From: Pseudomonas wuhanensis
GTDB taxonomy: Bacteria; Pseudomonadota; Gammaproteobacteria; Pseudomonadales; Pseudomonadaceae
Length of the DNA stretch: 64,000 nt
NCBI RefSeq assembly: GCF_030687395.1
Contig: NZ_CP117430.1
Span: 5,270,001 to 5,334,000 of the forward strand
Direction: 5' to 3'
Notes under the pieces: model-generated
What the model was told of the DNA's origin: nothing
The model's input: only the letters and a program-made list of their open reading frames with translations
Database searches by the model: none
Position numbers and translations under genes: made by a program
Shown: piece after piece, positions 27,001-35,702 of the stretch
Numbering within the stretch: position 1 is the stretch's first letter
Layout: every line of letters begins with the position of its first letter

Positions 27001-27016
27001 CAGAAGGAGAAGTTGA

Positions 27017-28135
27017 ATGCCTTACCAACCGAATGACCTCCTGAGCCGTCATTTTCAAGAAAGCGGCCACGACCTCACCAGCAAGGTCGAAGAACAACTC
27101 AACCTGGTTTCACCCAACAGCCCCAACATCCCGATTTACCGCGACATGATCCTGACTGTGCTGCGCATGGCCCAGGAAGATCACAACCGCTGGAATGCCA
27201 AGATCACCCTGCAAGCCCTGCGCGAACTCGAGCATGCCTTCCGTGTGCTGGAGCAATTCAAGGGGCGACGCAAAGTCACCGTTTTCGGCTCGGCCCGCAC
27301 GCCGATAGAACACCCACTGTACGGTTTGGCCCGGGAGCTTGGCGCCGCCCTGGCGCGCTCGGACATGATGGTCATCACCGGTGCCGGCGGCGGCATCATG
27401 GCGGCGGCCCATGAAGGTGCCGGCCTGGAACACAGCTTGGGATTCAACATCACCCTGCCCTTCGAGCAGCATGCCAATCCCACGGTCAATGGCACCGGGA
27501 ATCTACTGCCCTTCCACTTTTTCTTTACCCGCAAGCTGTTCTTCGTCAAGGAAGCCGATGCGCTGGTCCTGTGCCCGGGCGGTTTCGGTACGCTGGATGA
27601 AGCGCTGGAAGTGCTGACCCTGATTCAGACTGGCAAAAGCCCATTGGTGCCTGTGGTGCTACTGGATGCGCCGGGCGGCAAGTTCTGGCAAGGTGCGCTG
27701 GACTTCATTCATCATCAACTGGAGGAAAACCGCTACATCCTGCCAACCGACATGAAGCTGTTGAGTCTGGTCTACAGTGCCGAAGAGGCAGTGGAGCAGA
27801 TCAATCAGTTCTACAGCAACTTCCACTCCAGCCGCTGGCTCAAGCATCAGTTCGTGATTCGCATGAACCACAAACTCAGCGACCGGGCGCTTGAACACAT
27901 GCAGGAGGCATTCGCCGACCTGTGCCTGAGCGATCATTTCCATCAGCACGCCTACAGCGGTGAGGAGCACGACGAACCGCAGTTCAGCCATTTGGCGCGA
28001 CTTTCGTTCACCTTCAACGCCCGTGATCATGGTCGTCTGCGGGAGTTGGTGGATTACATTAACCTGCCGGAAAACTGGGCCCAGTCCAAACCCCAGGCGC
28101 AACAACGCACGCGTGAGCCGTTCAAGGTGACGTGA
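27017..28135 (+). CDS. LOG-family (TIGR00730) Rossmann-fold protein
   Basis: A 372-residue member of the LOG/lysine-decarboxylase-like family, best known as cytokinin-activating nucleoside-5'-monophosphate phosphoribohydrolases. The central domain has VFGSARTP, ITGAGGGIMAAAHEGA and the catalytic motif PGGFGTLDEALE (PGGxGTxxE). This is the long bacterial form with an extra N-terminal helical region (1-85) and a C-terminal extension (about 265-372). Its substrate in Pseudomonas is not known. It has a structured leader and a shared terminator with recX. Confidence 0.85.
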   Translation: MPYQPNDLLSRHFQESGHDLTSKVEEQLNLVSPNSPNIPIYRDMILTVLRMAQEDHNRWNAKITLQALRELEHAFRVLEQFKGRRKVTVFGSARTPIEHPLYGLARELGAALARSDMMVITGAGGGIMAAAHEGAGLEHSLGFNITLPFEQHANPTVNGTGNLLPFHFFFTRKLFFVKEADALVLCPGGFGTLDEALEVLTLIQTGKSPLVPVVLLDAPGGKFWQGALDFIHHQLEENRYILPTDMKLLSLVYSAEEAVEQINQFYSNFHSSRWLKHQFVIRMNHKLSDRALEHMQEAFADLCLSDHFHQHAYSGEEHDEPQFSHLARLSFTFNARDHGRLRELVDYINLPENWAQSKPQAQQRTREPFKVT

Positions 28136-28138
28136 AGC

Positions 28139-28178
28139 AAAAAAAGCCCGTTATCGAAATAGCGGGCCGTTTTATTTA
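28139..28178. terminator. Bidirectional terminator between LOG gene and recX
   Basis: AAAAAAAGCCCGTTAT-CGAA-ATAGCGGGC with A-run left and TTTTATTT right; serves both convergent genes. Confidence 0.8.
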
Positions 28179-28643
28179 ATCGTCCATCCCTCGGCCGCTG
28201 AACAAGCGGCTGATCATTTCCATGGAGTACCCCCGATAACTCAGGAACCTGCCCTGTTTGGCACGTTCCCGGGCGTCTATCGGTAGGTGTCCAGCAAATT
28301 TGCGCCGCCAGGTGTCCTCCAGTTGTTCCTGCCAGTTGATACCGCTCTCGCGTAACGCCAATTCGACGTCGGTACGTTGCAGGCCGCGCTGGCTCAACTC
28401 TTCGCGAATTCGCAAAGGGCCATAACCGGAACGGGCACGGTAGGAAACAAAGCTTTCGAGGTAACGGGATTCGGACAACAGGCCCTCTTCCGTCAAGCGG
28501 TCAAGTGCTGTGTCGATCATTTCAGGGAGGGCGCCGCGCTGACGCAGTTTACGCGTCAGCTCGACTCGACCGTGCTCGCGTCGCGCGAGCAGGTCCATTG
28601 CGGTTCGCCGCACCGCGACGAGTGTATCGAGTACGGCGGTCAT
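28176..28643 (-). CDS. recX: RecA regulator RecX
   Basis: A 155-residue helical protein built from three repeated three-helix modules ([43 protein letters not shown], then C-terminal [20 protein letters not shown]). RecX binds inside the RecA filament groove and caps or inhibits filament growth. It starts eight bases after the recA stop and is expressed by read-through from the recA promoter, so it is SOS-linked. Confidence 0.95.
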   Translation of the reverse strand: MTAVLDTLVAVRRTAMDLLARREHGRVELTRKLRQRGALPEMIDTALDRLTEEGLLSESRYLESFVSYRARSGYGPLRIREELSQRGLQRTDVELALRESGINWQEQLEDTWRRKFAGHLPIDARERAKQGRFLSYRGYSMEMISRLFSGRGMDD

Positions 28644-28651
28644 CGGATCAA

Positions 28652-29704
28652 TCAGATATCAGCGTCAGCCAGGTCATCAGCCGTCTCTTTGACTGGCGAT
28701 GCTTTGACGTCCGGTGCTGGGGTCAGCAACTTGTCGCGCAGTTGCTTCTCAAGTTTCGCGGCGATCTCCGGATTGTCCGCCAGGAACTTGGCCGAGTTGG
28801 CCTTGCCCTGACCGATCTTGGTGCCTTCGTAGGCATACCATGCACCGGATTTCTCGACGAAGCCGTGCAGAACACCCAGGTCGATCATCTCACCGTTGAG
28901 GTAGATGCCCTTGCCGTAAAGAATCTGGAACTCGGCCTGACGGAACGGCGAAGCCACCTTGTTCTTCACAACCTTGACGCGGGTTTCGCTACCGACGACT
29001 TCATCACCTTCTTTCACCGCGCCAGTACGGCGGATGTCCAGACGAACCGATGCGTAGAACTTCAACGCGTTACCACCGGTGGTGGTTTCCGGGCTGCCGA
29101 ACATCACGCCGATTTTCATACGGATCTGGTTGATGAAGATCACCAGGCAGTTGGCGTTCTTGATGTTACCGGTGATTTTACGCAGCGCCTGAGACATCAG
29201 ACGGGCTTGCAGGCCCACGTGCATGTCACCCATTTCGCCTTCGATTTCAGCCTTCGGCACCAGAGCAGCCACGGAGTCGACGATGATCACGTCAACCGCG
29301 TTGGAACGCACCAGCATGTCGGTGATTTCCAGGGCCTGCTCGCCGGTGTCCGGCTGGGAAACCAGCAGGTCGTCGACGTTGACGCCCAGTTTGCCGGCGT
29401 ACTCAGGGTCGAGGGCGTGTTCGGCGTCGACGAATGCGCAGGTCGCGCCGGCTTTTTGAGCCTGGGCGATCACCGACAGTGTCAGGGTGGTTTTACCGGA
29501 GGATTCAGGACCGTAGATCTCAACGATACGGCCTTTTGGCAGACCGCCAATGCCGAGCGCGATGTCCAGACCCAGAGAGCCAGTGGAAATAGCCGGGATC
29601 GCCTGACGGTCCTGATCGCCCATACGCATTACGGCACCCTTGCCGAATTGACGTTCGATCTGACCCAGGGCCGCAGCCAAGGCTTTCTTCTTGTTGTCGT
29701 CCAT
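28652..29704 (-). CDS. recA: Recombinase RecA
   Basis: A 350-residue recombinase and SOS coprotease. Walker A is [12 protein letters not shown], the MAW motif and loop L1/L2 regions ([19 protein letters not shown]) are intact, and the acidic C-terminus ([11 protein letters not shown]) is usual. Start [17 protein letters not shown] at 29704 is chosen over an upstream ATG (MRTLMDDN). A LexA box lies 41-56 bases upstream. Activated RecA would cleave LexA and, by inference, the S24 repressor of the tailocin cluster that begins about 700 bases away on the other side of cinA. Confidence 0.98.
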   Translation of the reverse strand: MDDNKKKALAAALGQIERQFGKGAVMRMGDQDRQAIPAISTGSLGLDIALGIGGLPKGRIVEIYGPESSGKTTLTLSVIAQAQKAGATCAFVDAEHALDPEYAGKLGVNVDDLLVSQPDTGEQALEITDMLVRSNAVDVIIVDSVAALVPKAEIEGEMGDMHVGLQARLMSQALRKITGNIKNANCLVIFINQIRMKIGVMFGSPETTTGGNALKFYASVRLDIRRTGAVKEGDEVVGSETRVKVVKNKVASPFRQAEFQILYGKGIYLNGEMIDLGVLHGFVEKSGAWYAYEGTKIGQGKANSAKFLADNPEIAAKLEKQLRDKLLTPAPDVKASPVKETADDLADADI

Positions 29705-29744
29705 TAAAGTCCTCACGTAATCAATAAGGCCTGACGGCCAACAC

Positions 29745-29760
29745 CTGTATAAGTAGCCAG
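29745..29760 (-). promoter_or_regulatory. LexA (SOS) box of recA
   Basis: On the minus strand CTGGCTACTTATACAG, i.e. CTG-N10-CAG, 41 bases before the recA start. Confidence 0.85.
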
Positions 29761-29787
29761 TATTATTCCACAGCGTTTCAGGATCGC

Positions 29788-30288
29788 CTACCCCTGATTT
29801 GAGATTTCTCCAGCGGCATGCCGCAGCAGCCCCTCTAGCGCGGCCTTCACCGTTTGTCGGCGGACCTCGTCACGGTTACCGGGAAAGTGCTGTACCTCGC
29901 TGAACACCTGCTCACCGACGCCCCAGGCCAGCCACACCGTGCCCACGGGCTTGCTCGGCGAGCCGCCGTCCGGCCCTGCCACACCGCTGACCGCCACGGC
30001 AAAACGCGCCCGGCTTTTTTCCTGCGCGCCGCGAACCATGGCCTCGACCACTTCGCGACTGACCGCCCCCACCGTCTCGAACAACTCGGCCGGGACATTC
30101 AATTGCTGGGTTTTCTGGCGGTTTGAGTAGGTGACATAACCGGCTTCGAACCACGCCGAACTTCCCGGAATGCGGGTTATCGCCTCGGAAATCCCGCCTC
30201 CGGTGCAGGACTCGGCAGCGGTGACGTGGGCATTGAGAACCTGCAGGCGCCTGCCAAGTTCAGCGGCCAGCTGAGTGATATCTTTCAC
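29788..30288 (-). CDS. cinA: CinA C-terminal-domain nicotinamide mononucleotide deamidase (PncC)
   Basis: A 166-residue enzyme equal to the C-terminal domain of CinA, which deamidates NMN to NaMN in NAD recycling. The active-site segment [16 protein letters not shown] holds the nucleophilic serine/threonine region, and [18 protein letters not shown] is the second conserved block. A GTG at 30288 is the likely start because AGGAGAG lies just before it (30294-30300); the frame is open to 30339. Gene order cinA-recA-recX is the usual one in pseudomonads, and cinA marks the left border of the tailocin insertion site. Confidence 0.92.
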   Translation of the reverse strand: MKDITQLAAELGRRLQVLNAHVTAAESCTGGGISEAITRIPGSSAWFEAGYVTYSNRQKTQQLNVPAELFETVGAVSREVVEAMVRGAQEKSRARFAVAVSGVAGPDGGSPSKPVGTVWLAWGVGEQVFSEVQHFPGNRDEVRRQTVKAALEGLLRHAAGEISNQG

Positions 30289-30368
30289 GGCTCTCTCCTG
30301 AACGAGCGGAATGAGGCCTACCGTACACGAGCCGATCACGCTTGCAAGGTTCAGGATCGATCAAAATG

Positions 30369-30887
30369 TTAGCGAGCGAGGGCTCTGACATAGGCCTGAC
30401 ACGCCTGCAGGGCAATCAGTCCGCTATCGCCTGCGTCGGTGATGGCGATAATTCGTTGAGCATGCGCCGGGGCAAGTCGGGCTCGCGGGGCGCCATGATC
30501 CACGCCGCCGGTGCTGGAGGCGGCTGGCATTGCACCGGTTGAGGCAGTGTCATGGGCATCGAGGAGGACTGACAAGCGCACATCAGCAGTGGCAAGACGA
30601 TCGCGCAGGCGACCTTGATCACGTTCGGCATCGCTAAGCGCTCGGTAATGGGTTTGTTCACTGACCGAAAGCCGCTGCTCCAGCGCCAGGTGCTTGTCCT
30701 GCTCGGCCTGTTGCTGGGTGGCGGCGGCCAGAGTCAGTTGATTAAGGGTTTCGGCGTGCAGCCTGGCCTGTTCCGACAGTTGCCGGCTGTAGCGCCAATC
30801 CTGAAACTGCCAGGCCAGTGCCGCCGAACAACCGACCAGCACCAGCAAACCGCTCAGTCGCCAGCCGATCAGACCGAAGGTTGGCAT
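30369..30887 (-). CDS. Tailocin lysis: i-spanin Rz
   Basis: A 172-residue inner-membrane spanin subunit. Residues 8-26 form the membrane anchor, followed by a coiled-coil periplasmic region rich in Gln, Ala and Leu (LNQLTLAAATQQQAEQDKHLA) and a C-terminal part ending ALQACQAYVRALAR. With its nested partner Rz1 it fuses inner and outer membrane at the last step of lysis. It is the last gene of the tailocin cluster and overlaps the endolysin stop by 19 bases. Confidence 0.85.
   Translation of the reverse strand: MPTFGLIGWRLSGLLVLVGCSAALAWQFQDWRYSRQLSEQARLHAETLNQLTLAAATQQQAEQDKHLALEQRLSVSEQTHYRALSDAERDQGRLRDRLATADVRLSVLLDAHDTASTGAMPAASSTGGVDHGAPRARLAPAHAQRIIAITDAGDSGLIALQACQAYVRALAR
30416..30634 (-). 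CDS. Tailocin lysis: o-spanin Rz1, nested inside Rz
   Basis: A 72-residue lipoprotein in another frame wholly inside Rz. It has a signal peptide with a lipobox-like LLMCAC, a proline-rich stretch CQPPPAPAAWIMAPREPD and a tail ELSPSPTQ. The phrase PPPxPAxWIMxP is that of lambda Rz1 (PPPPPAWIMQPP), which makes the call firm despite its small size. Start MPNVIKVACAIV at 30634 is preferred; the frame is open to 30661. Confidence 0.85.
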   Translation of the reverse strand, partial: AMPNVIKVACAIVLPLLMCACQSSSMPMTLPQPVQCQPPPAPAAWIMAPREPDLPRRMLNELSPSPTQAIAD

Positions 30888-31429
30888 AACACCGCCCTCG
30901 CCCGCGCCCAGAGTTCCAGACGATCCTGCAACCCGTTCAACCCGCCGTTGATACGGCGGGTGATGCTGTTGAACTGGTCGCGGTCGGCCAATTCATTCAG
31001 GCCATTCTGCTCCCAGAACCATGCAGCTGACTCGGTCGCCCACTGCGGCTGCTCCAGTAGTTCAGGCAGGGCCAACAAACGCTCATCGCCGAACAGGCCG
31101 AGGCTGCATTGACGGTAGTTGTTGCGGCCGGTGATCTGGATCAGGCCTCGGCCACGGTATTTTTGACCATCGCCGTCGGGTTCCGGAGTGTTGCCCAAAC
31201 GGGCGGCCAGGGTGCCGGTGTCGTATTTGCTCAGGTATTGAGTGCTGCCCAGTTCGCGTACGTACTGCAACTGCCCCGATTCGTGACCGACTTGCGCGAG
31301 GAAGGCGGCGATGCGTTTGGGGGTGTTGATGTTGCGGTGAGACATGGCGGTGTTCAGGGCGGAAATGAAAACGCCCGCTTGGGAGCGGGCGTTGGGCATG
31401 ATGCTTTGTAGTTGTTGCGTGACAATCAT
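30869..31429 (-). CDS. Tailocin endolysin, glycoside hydrolase family 19
   Basis: A 186-residue muralytic enzyme of the chitinase-like GH19 fold. Catalytic Glu is in FLAQVGHESGQL; the second conserved segment is YRGRGLIQITGRNNYRQ. No signal peptide, so it needs the holin to reach the cell wall. A 10-bp hairpin (AACGCCCGCT / AGCGGGCGTT, 31369-31394) lies within its first codons. It is followed by Rz/Rz1 and forms the lysis module at the end of the operon while the holin is at the beginning. Confidence 0.9.
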   Translation of the reverse strand: MIVTQQLQSIMPNARSQAGVFISALNTAMSHRNINTPKRIAAFLAQVGHESGQLQYVRELGSTQYLSKYDTGTLAARLGNTPEPDGDGQKYRGRGLIQITGRNNYRQCSLGLFGDERLLALPELLEQPQWATESAAWFWEQNGLNELADRDQFNSITRRINGGLNGLQDRLELWARARAVLCQPSV

Positions 31430-31447
31430 AATTTCCCCGAAAAGGCG

Positions 31448-31894
31448 TTAAAGTTGCTCTGCCAACCAAAGCGGCGCACTGGGTCGATGTTCGGTGAACG
31501 GGAAGAAAGATCCTTGTGGCCAATCTCGCAGTGCACGACGATAGGCCTGCAGTTGGGCGTATTGATCAGCGGTCAAAGTAGTGCCCCCGCCATCCTCCAG
31601 TTCATCTCTATCGCGAGCAACTATGCTGTCCGTGGCCGATAGCTGTGCATCACGCCAGAAACGCTCGGCATTCGCAGCTTCTTCCGGTGAAAGGGGTGGT
31701 GTATCGACAAGAACGGGATACCCGTTATCGGCACGAACGGAAATCATCTTCGCGGTGACGGCCAACTCTTGAAGTAGTGACACCCAGTACGTCTGAGGGA
31801 TCTCTATGACATCGGAAGGAATATCCGATGTATTGATCCCGGGTACATACACACCACAAGTACTTGCGCTAAACAAAAAATTGAACTCGTTCAT
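31448..31894 (-). CDS. Tail fibre assembly chaperone 3
   Basis: A 148-residue protein of the tail-fibre-assembly type. The C-terminal half, PPLSPEEAANAERFWRDAQL, LTADQYAQLQAYRRALRDWP, matches that of the other chaperone at 34536 (ELAPLSDEELSQEAKAWRDQ, YQELLVYLQALRKWP). It would assist trimer folding of fibre 3, whose stop is one base upstream of its start. The N-terminal part is not conserved, as expected for a specificity region. Confidence 0.8.
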   Translation of the reverse strand: MNEFNFLFSASTCGVYVPGINTSDIPSDVIEIPQTYWVSLLQELAVTAKMISVRADNGYPVLVDTPPLSPEEAANAERFWRDAQLSATDSIVARDRDELEDGGGTTLTADQYAQLQAYRRALRDWPQGSFFPFTEHRPSAPLWLAEQL

Positions 31895-32794
31895 TCAATA
31901 CCCCTTGGCAAAATAGGTAATCCCCCACCCGGGCCTGACAGAACCGCCCATATCCCGAACCTTCAATCGGCAGCCCTGTTTCGTGGCAGTACCGGCCAAC
32001 ATGATGACCATCGCCCCGTCACCGCCAACATGAGTGGCAACGACAGAAACAAAAGCGGTAGGAAACGAAATCGGAAAGGTGACAAAAACCTCTCCATTAG
32101 CATCCGTCGTGCCGTAACCCCATTGATCAATGTTGCCGCTGGAGTACTTCTGGTAACCGGGGTTGCCCGTCATGCCGGAGAACAACGAGGTGTATTTCAA
32201 GCTGACGGTGCCGCCCACCAACCGCCATTGACTCTCTAGCTTGAGGAACTCAGCGATTTCCCCTACACCTAGAACAACGGAACCGACCATACCGTTTGAA
32301 GCCTTGATGGTGTCCGCCCCAGGCGCTGCCGAGACCGTCAACGCGCCTGCCCCGGCATTGACGATGTTCATCGTGGACGCATGGGCGATACCGGTGGTGG
32401 CAGGTAGCGTCGCTGTAATCGGTGTATTGCTGGTGAAACTGCTGACACCACCAATGTTGGACGCTGTGAGTACGGCACTGTCGGCATAAGATGTGAAGCC
32501 AGAAAATTGCAGACCATTACGAGTAACAAATGCAGTCGTTGCGACGCTATTGTCATTATCGAATTGCGGGGCAGTGACGAATAGGCCATTGCTACGCAAC
32601 GCTGTCAGAAGCTGATTATTCAAACCCTCTACCGGATTAATTCCGGCGCTGCGAATGACATTCAGTAACTCCTGAGTAACGCCATTGCCCCAACTCGCCG
32701 GGATCAAGGATCCAGGTGCACCGGTCAGCGGACTTTCATCGACAAACTTCCCGTCAACCAACCCGGCACTGGGCACGCTATTTGGATAATCCAT
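31895..32794 (-). CDS. Tail fibre 3 (receptor-binding)
   Basis: A 299-residue fibre. Residues 1-45 (MDYPNSVPSAGLVDGKFVDE, PGSLIPASWGNGVTQELLN) are the baseplate-attachment segment shared with fibres 1 and 2. The middle is low in charge and rich in Ser, Thr and Ala; the C-terminus (YGTTDANGEVFVTFPISFPT, KGY end) resembles gp53-like tip domains. Different tips on a common base imply a separate receptor for each fibre. The bases around this gene appear more AT-rich than the baseplate genes (impression, not measured). Confidence 0.85.
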   Translation of the reverse strand: MDYPNSVPSAGLVDGKFVDESPLTGAPGSLIPASWGNGVTQELLNVIRSAGINPVEGLNNQLLTALRSNGLFVTAPQFDNDNSVATTAFVTRNGLQFSGFTSYADSAVLTASNIGGVSSFTSNTPITATLPATTGIAHASTMNIVNAGAGALTVSAAPGADTIKASNGMVGSVVLGVGEIAEFLKLESQWRLVGGTVSLKYTSLFSGMTGNPGYQKYSSGNIDQWGYGTTDANGEVFVTFPISFPTAFVSVVATHVGGDGAMVIMLAGTATKQGCRLKVRDMGGSVRPGWGITYFAKGY

Positions 32795-32834
32795 ATTTTT
32801 CTTAATTCCTTAACAAGGTGGGTAGCATTACTCG

Positions 32835-33404
32835 CTAACTTGCAACTGTTCCAGGTACGAGAGGCCAAATGACGTCAGTGGAAAAGTTCGCTCGCTGCTC
32901 GATACGATTGAGTTCAACGCTATAGAGTTTCCATTCCAACAGGGCCAATTGCTCATCATGAGTCGCCTCTCCAATATCTTCGGCATATTGAAGAGGGGCA
33001 ATACGCAGGACAGCCTCCCGAAGCAAGACATCACGCTTGGCCAAGACCTGATCCTTGAGATCAGACAGACGAGCCGCATCGTCAAACTTCCAGGCGTTAT
33101 CACTCCAGACGTAGTAGTCACCCGGCCACGGCTCGGTGGTAAAGTTTTCTGGCAACTCTCCGAGTTCACTCCAAACCTGCTGAGCCCCGCCATCCTTGCG
33201 ATAAACCAAACCGCGACGATCAATCACTTCCCGAGGAACATTGTTCACCAATGCCCAGGTACGGCCGCTTTCCGCAGACGGTAGTTCAAATGAAAGTTCA
33301 ACGGCATTACTGGGTAATTGAATACCGATACCCGGAGTGACGGAAAACTCTACGGGCCCCGACAATGCGCTCGAGTTATCTAATAGATAATAAAACATGG
33401 ACAC
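32835..33404 (-). CDS. Tail fibre assembly chaperone 2
   Basis: A 189-residue protein paired with fibre 2 (one base after its stop). The N-terminal half has a WALVNNVPREVIDRRGLVYR and PGDYYVWSDNAWKFD pattern found in tail-fibre-associated proteins; the C-terminal half is helical (LSDLKDQVLAKRDVLLREAV). It differs from chaperones 1 and 3, which are related to each other, suggesting a cassette of separate origin. Assignment rests on position and general likeness. Confidence 0.65.
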   Translation of the reverse strand: MSMFYYLLDNSSALSGPVEFSVTPGIGIQLPSNAVELSFELPSAESGRTWALVNNVPREVIDRRGLVYRKDGGAQQVWSELGELPENFTTEPWPGDYYVWSDNAWKFDDAARLSDLKDQVLAKRDVLLREAVLRIAPLQYAEDIGEATHDEQLALLEWKLYSVELNRIEQRANFSTDVIWPLVPGTVAS

Positions 33405-33405
33405 C

Positions 33406-34500
33406 TCAGATAAGTTTTATACGACCGGGATAGGCGATGTTGCGCGGTCGGGACTTGAAGGAGTGGAGCAAGGTACTGGCTGCATCCATCTGGAAACTGG
33501 TTCCTGCGGGAAAAATGGGACCGCCATTGCTCAGCCCCGATACATACTGAGATTCCTCACGGGTATCGGCGCCAAATGCAGTAAGGCTATCGGACCATCG
33601 CGAGCCCACCGCGCCAGCACCGTTAGCTCCCATCGCGTAGGAATGAATGGTGCCAGGTTGGAAGGCGCCCATTACCCGTCCGGCGTCCACCGAACGCCCT
33701 TCGTCCAAAACCCTCAAAAATTCCCCTCGTCCTTCAGGGCCACGAAAAGTCAGCGCACCATCACCGGCGGTCCACTTGCCTTCATTACCTGCCCGAGTAG
33801 CCTCAGTGCCGAGCATTCCTGACTGCTGCGCGTGATCCCAAAGCCAGGGCCACTCGGCACGTTTCATTACCGTGCCATTGAGCGCCCCATAGCCACCCGG
33901 GCTCAGCAGCGTGGTCGTCTCAAAAAACGGACGCCCCAGCGGGGTGTTATCGAATCGCCCGACCGGCCACCAACTGCCGGCACCATCGCTGCGCAGATGC
34001 CACCAATCCCCACTGCCCAACAACACCAGAAACGGATAACCGACTGCCGATAGATGCGTATGAAATCGGATTCGGTCAGTGCCGACAGCCTGAATAACGA
34101 GGCGATTGCCGCTGTTATCAACACGTCGAACGATGACGTCACGAACACCCAACGCGACATTGGCTGGCGGCAGACTGATGGTGGCGGCACCTGAACTGGC
34201 ATCAATCAGTACGAGACCAAGTTCTTCGACGGTCAGAACTTTTGATGCCGCTAGCCGTGTGATCACCGAATACATCGGATTGATCTTGCCAATGATCGCC
34301 AGGATAGCCTTGAGAAGTTGATTGTTGTCGGCTTCGGAGGGTGCCAGACCGCCCCCGGTGATCACGCCCAAAACCTCTTGCGTGACGCTGTTTCCCCATA
34401 CAGCCGGAATCAACGATCCCGGCGTCCCGGCGACGGGATTTTCATCGACAAACTGGCCATTCACCAATCCAACGCTGGGTACACTTTTTGGATAATCCAT
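33406..34500 (-). CDS. Tail fibre 2 (receptor-binding, collar-like tip)
   Basis: A 364-residue fibre with the shared N-terminal segment (MDYPKSVPSVGLVNGQFVDE, PGSLIPAVWGNSVTQEVL). The C-terminal 170 residues contain LLSPGGYGALNGTVMKRAEW, FRGPEGRGEFLRVLDEGRSV and the ending RPRNIAYPGRIKLI, a pattern of collar/tip domains in many phage fibres. The chaperone at 32835 follows. Confidence 0.87.
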   Translation of the reverse strand: MDYPKSVPSVGLVNGQFVDENPVAGTPGSLIPAVWGNSVTQEVLGVITGGGLAPSEADNNQLLKAILAIIGKINPMYSVITRLAASKVLTVEELGLVLIDASSGAATISLPPANVALGVRDVIVRRVDNSGNRLVIQAVGTDRIRFHTHLSAVGYPFLVLLGSGDWWHLRSDGAGSWWPVGRFDNTPLGRPFFETTTLLSPGGYGALNGTVMKRAEWPWLWDHAQQSGMLGTEATRAGNEGKWTAGDGALTFRGPEGRGEFLRVLDEGRSVDAGRVMGAFQPGTIHSYAMGANGAGAVGSRWSDSLTAFGADTREESQYVSGLSNGGPIFPAGTSFQMDAASTLLHSFKSRPRNIAYPGRIKLI

Positions 34501-34535
34501 ATTTCAATCCTTTACCTGGAACATTCGATATCCGT

Positions 34536-34958
34536 TCAGTCAGCCAACCAGGCAGGCCTTTTCGGTCGAGAACGTTTCGAAGGAAACTTCTTCGCCTGAG
34601 GCCACTTGCGCAGCGCTTGCAAATAAACAAGAAGCTCTTGATATTCACTGTCAGAAAGCGTGGTGGCCTTCATCAGTTCCACCTCATCACGATGTCGGTC
34701 GCGTAGCCAGACCACGCGGTCAAACGTTTGATCACGCCACGCCTTTGCTTCCTGTGAAAGTTCTTCATCCGACAAGGGGGCAAGTTCAACCAGAACCGGC
34801 AATCCTTCATCATCATGAGCTCTCGCGGTTCCCGCTTTTGGATTGGCGATTACGGCGTCATAACGCTCGTCATCAATTTCAACGGCATCCTCGGGAAGGC
34901 TAATGTGATAACCCGCCAGGTAGGTATTGCCGGTCGTGCGGCTGTAAAATCTCTTCAT
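34536..34958 (-). CDS. Tail fibre assembly chaperone 1
   Basis: A 140-residue chaperone paired with fibre 1, starting one base after its stop. It opens with MKRFYSRTTGNTYLAGYH, a common beginning of fibre chaperones, and ends with the YLQALRKWPQAKKFPSKRSR type helix. Related to chaperone 3 at 31448. Confidence 0.82.
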   Translation of the reverse strand: MKRFYSRTTGNTYLAGYHISLPEDAVEIDDERYDAVIANPKAGTARAHDDEGLPVLVELAPLSDEELSQEAKAWRDQTFDRVVWLRDRHRDEVELMKATTLSDSEYQELLVYLQALRKWPQAKKFPSKRSRPKRPAWLAD

Positions 34959-34959
34959 C

Positions 34960-35691
34960 TCAGTTACCCACGCTCAAGACACTGACCCAGCCAGTGCCAC
35001 CGGAATTACTCATGACCTGAACTTGACTGGCGTCGAGGTAAGTCACCAAGGGCGGAGTGGTGATATCGAGGAACGGCGCATTACCTGATGACGAATAACC
35101 GGCCCAAGCGCCACGACATTGATTTTTAAAGGCCAGCGGCCACGGTTTGGATACATAACCGTTATTGACGGCGACATAGACCATGACCCACTGAATCATG
35201 AAACCACCCAACCAACTCGGAAACGCGATGTAGCCGTTTTCTGCAAAGCTGTAGGAAACCCCGAACGCCAGTTTTTTCGGGGTAACAATCGTAGTGTCAT
35301 CAACAGCGGCATTGACTTGGGCCTGAGTCGAAATACGTGCCCAGCCGAACATCGACTCGGTGGCCTGAAGCAACTTCTTCTCTATCGCTTGAAAGACACG
35401 AATGGGCGTCATCAGTTTGTTGGCGCTTACACCGGATTCGGCCTCTTCCTTGCTCGCCAGAGATTCATTTTTGTTCCTCTCGACAATCGCTGAAATCGCC
35501 GCTTTCAGCTGAGTGCTATCGCTTTCGTCCGGGACAATGCCAGCGTCGACAATCGCATTCACAATTTCATCCGTGACGCTGTTGCCCCACCTCGCCGGAA
35601 TCAACGACCCCGGCGTCCCGGTCAACGGGTTCTCATCCACAAACTTCCCATTCACCAACCCGGCGCTGGGCACACTCTTCGGATAATCCAT
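34960..35691 (-). CDS. Tail fibre 1 (receptor-binding)
   Basis: A 243-residue fibre, first after the baseplate genes. Shared N-terminal segment MDYPKSVPSAGLVNGKFVDE and PGSLIPARWGNSVTDEIV; a central region with ARISTQAQVNAAVDDTTIVT, typical of repetitive fibre shafts; and a C-terminal gp53-like domain (GYIAFPSWLGGFMIQW). It is the shortest of the three fibres. Confidence 0.87.
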   Translation of the reverse strand: MDYPKSVPSAGLVNGKFVDENPLTGTPGSLIPARWGNSVTDEIVNAIVDAGIVPDESDSTQLKAAISAIVERNKNESLASKEEAESGVSANKLMTPIRVFQAIEKKLLQATESMFGWARISTQAQVNAAVDDTTIVTPKKLAFGVSYSFAENGYIAFPSWLGGFMIQWVMVYVAVNNGYVSKPWPLAFKNQCRGAWAGYSSSGNAPFLDITTPPLVTYLDASQVQVMSNSGGTGWVSVLSVGN

Positions 35692-35702
35692 CCCTCTACT
35701 CC

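Noticed and set aside
26688..27044. 118-codon plus-strand frame before the LOG-family gene
   Set aside because: Runs through the hairpin leader and into the gene start; composition not protein-like.
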